From assembly GCA_017549665.1 (NCBI GenBank), contig JAFYUD010000245.1:1-5324 (forward strand): a DNA stretch of 5,324 nt. The letters are read 5' to 3'. The notes beneath the pieces are model-generated. The model searched no databases, had not been told where the DNA came from, and saw only the letters and a list, made by a program, of their open reading frames with translations. This DNA is from Clostridia bacterium (GTDB lineage Bacteria > Bacillota_A > Clostridia > Oscillospirales > Acutalibacteraceae). Made by a program: the position numbers and the translations under genes. This document shows, piece by piece, positions 5,252-5,324 of the stretch. Each line of letters opens with the position of its first letter. Position 1 is the stretch's first letter.

Positions 5252-5287
5252 AAAATCCCCGTAATACGTCAGTATTGCGGGGATTTT
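5252..5287. terminator. Strong intrinsic terminator, usable in both directions
   Basis: A 16-bp stem, AAAATCCCCGTAATAC (5252-5267) with GTATTGCGGGGATTTT (5272-5287), around the loop GTCA. The one non-Watson-Crick pair (T5262 with G5277) is a G-U wobble in plus-strand RNA and an A-C mismatch in minus-strand RNA, slightly favouring rightward transcription. Read leftward, however, the stem is followed by a T6 run, so it may close a gene lying to the right. Which transcript uses it cannot be told here. Confidence 0.75.
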
Positions 5288-5324
5288 ATTATATTGTTCA
5301 AACGAAAATTTGCTCGATAAAAAC

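Noticed and set aside
5298..5324. C-terminal end of a leftward gene with stop TGA at 5298-5300
   Set aside because: Only eight codons (VFIEQIFV) would be visible and the other minus-strand frames are also open, so there is no basis to choose.

Overview
The window looks like a chromosomal segment from a low-to-mid GC Gram-positive gut anaerobe, most likely of the Ruminococcus / Oscillospiraceae type. This rests on AT-rich intergenic DNA, sigma-A style promoters, AAGG-type ribosome binding sites, a cohesin-like surface protein and an FkbM protein with a Rossmann-like N-terminal extension. The genus is inferred from gene content, not from a marker gene.

Layout. Bases 1-1703 carry a rightward operon. 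It has the last codons of an upstream gene (perhaps a glycerophosphodiester phosphodiesterase), an FkbM-family SAM methyltransferase overlapping it by ATGA, and a secreted membrane-anchored protein with a cohesin-like domain 13 bases further on. Bases 2040-5116 carry four leftward genes in three transcription units. The PAQR/hemolysin III membrane protein (4445-5116) comes first, then a 452-residue tandem flavodoxin-like iron-sulfur flavoprotein with its own promoter (3027-4385). Last is a two-gene unit encoding a DUF2752 membrane protein (2554-2964) and a membrane protein with an Asn/Phe-repeat tail (2040-2552).

The two blocks converge on a 336-base gap (1704-2039), the most unusual part of the window. 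Two identical 33-base copies of a hairpin terminator flank a 250-base island. The island holds a perfect 14-bp hairpin and then a 216-base unit (1785-2000). Imperfect 23-24 base inverted repeats bound that unit and enclose further hairpins. It resembles a small non-autonomous mobile repeat or a multi-arm structured RNA.

The right end (5117-5324) has no supported gene. It holds a promoter candidate for the PAQR gene, a structured segment with competing pairings and a strong bidirectional-looking terminator.

No defence system, CRISPR array, tRNA or rRNA was seen. The genes are mostly cell-envelope and redox functions. The DUF2752 / Asn-rich pair is the least understood protein unit.
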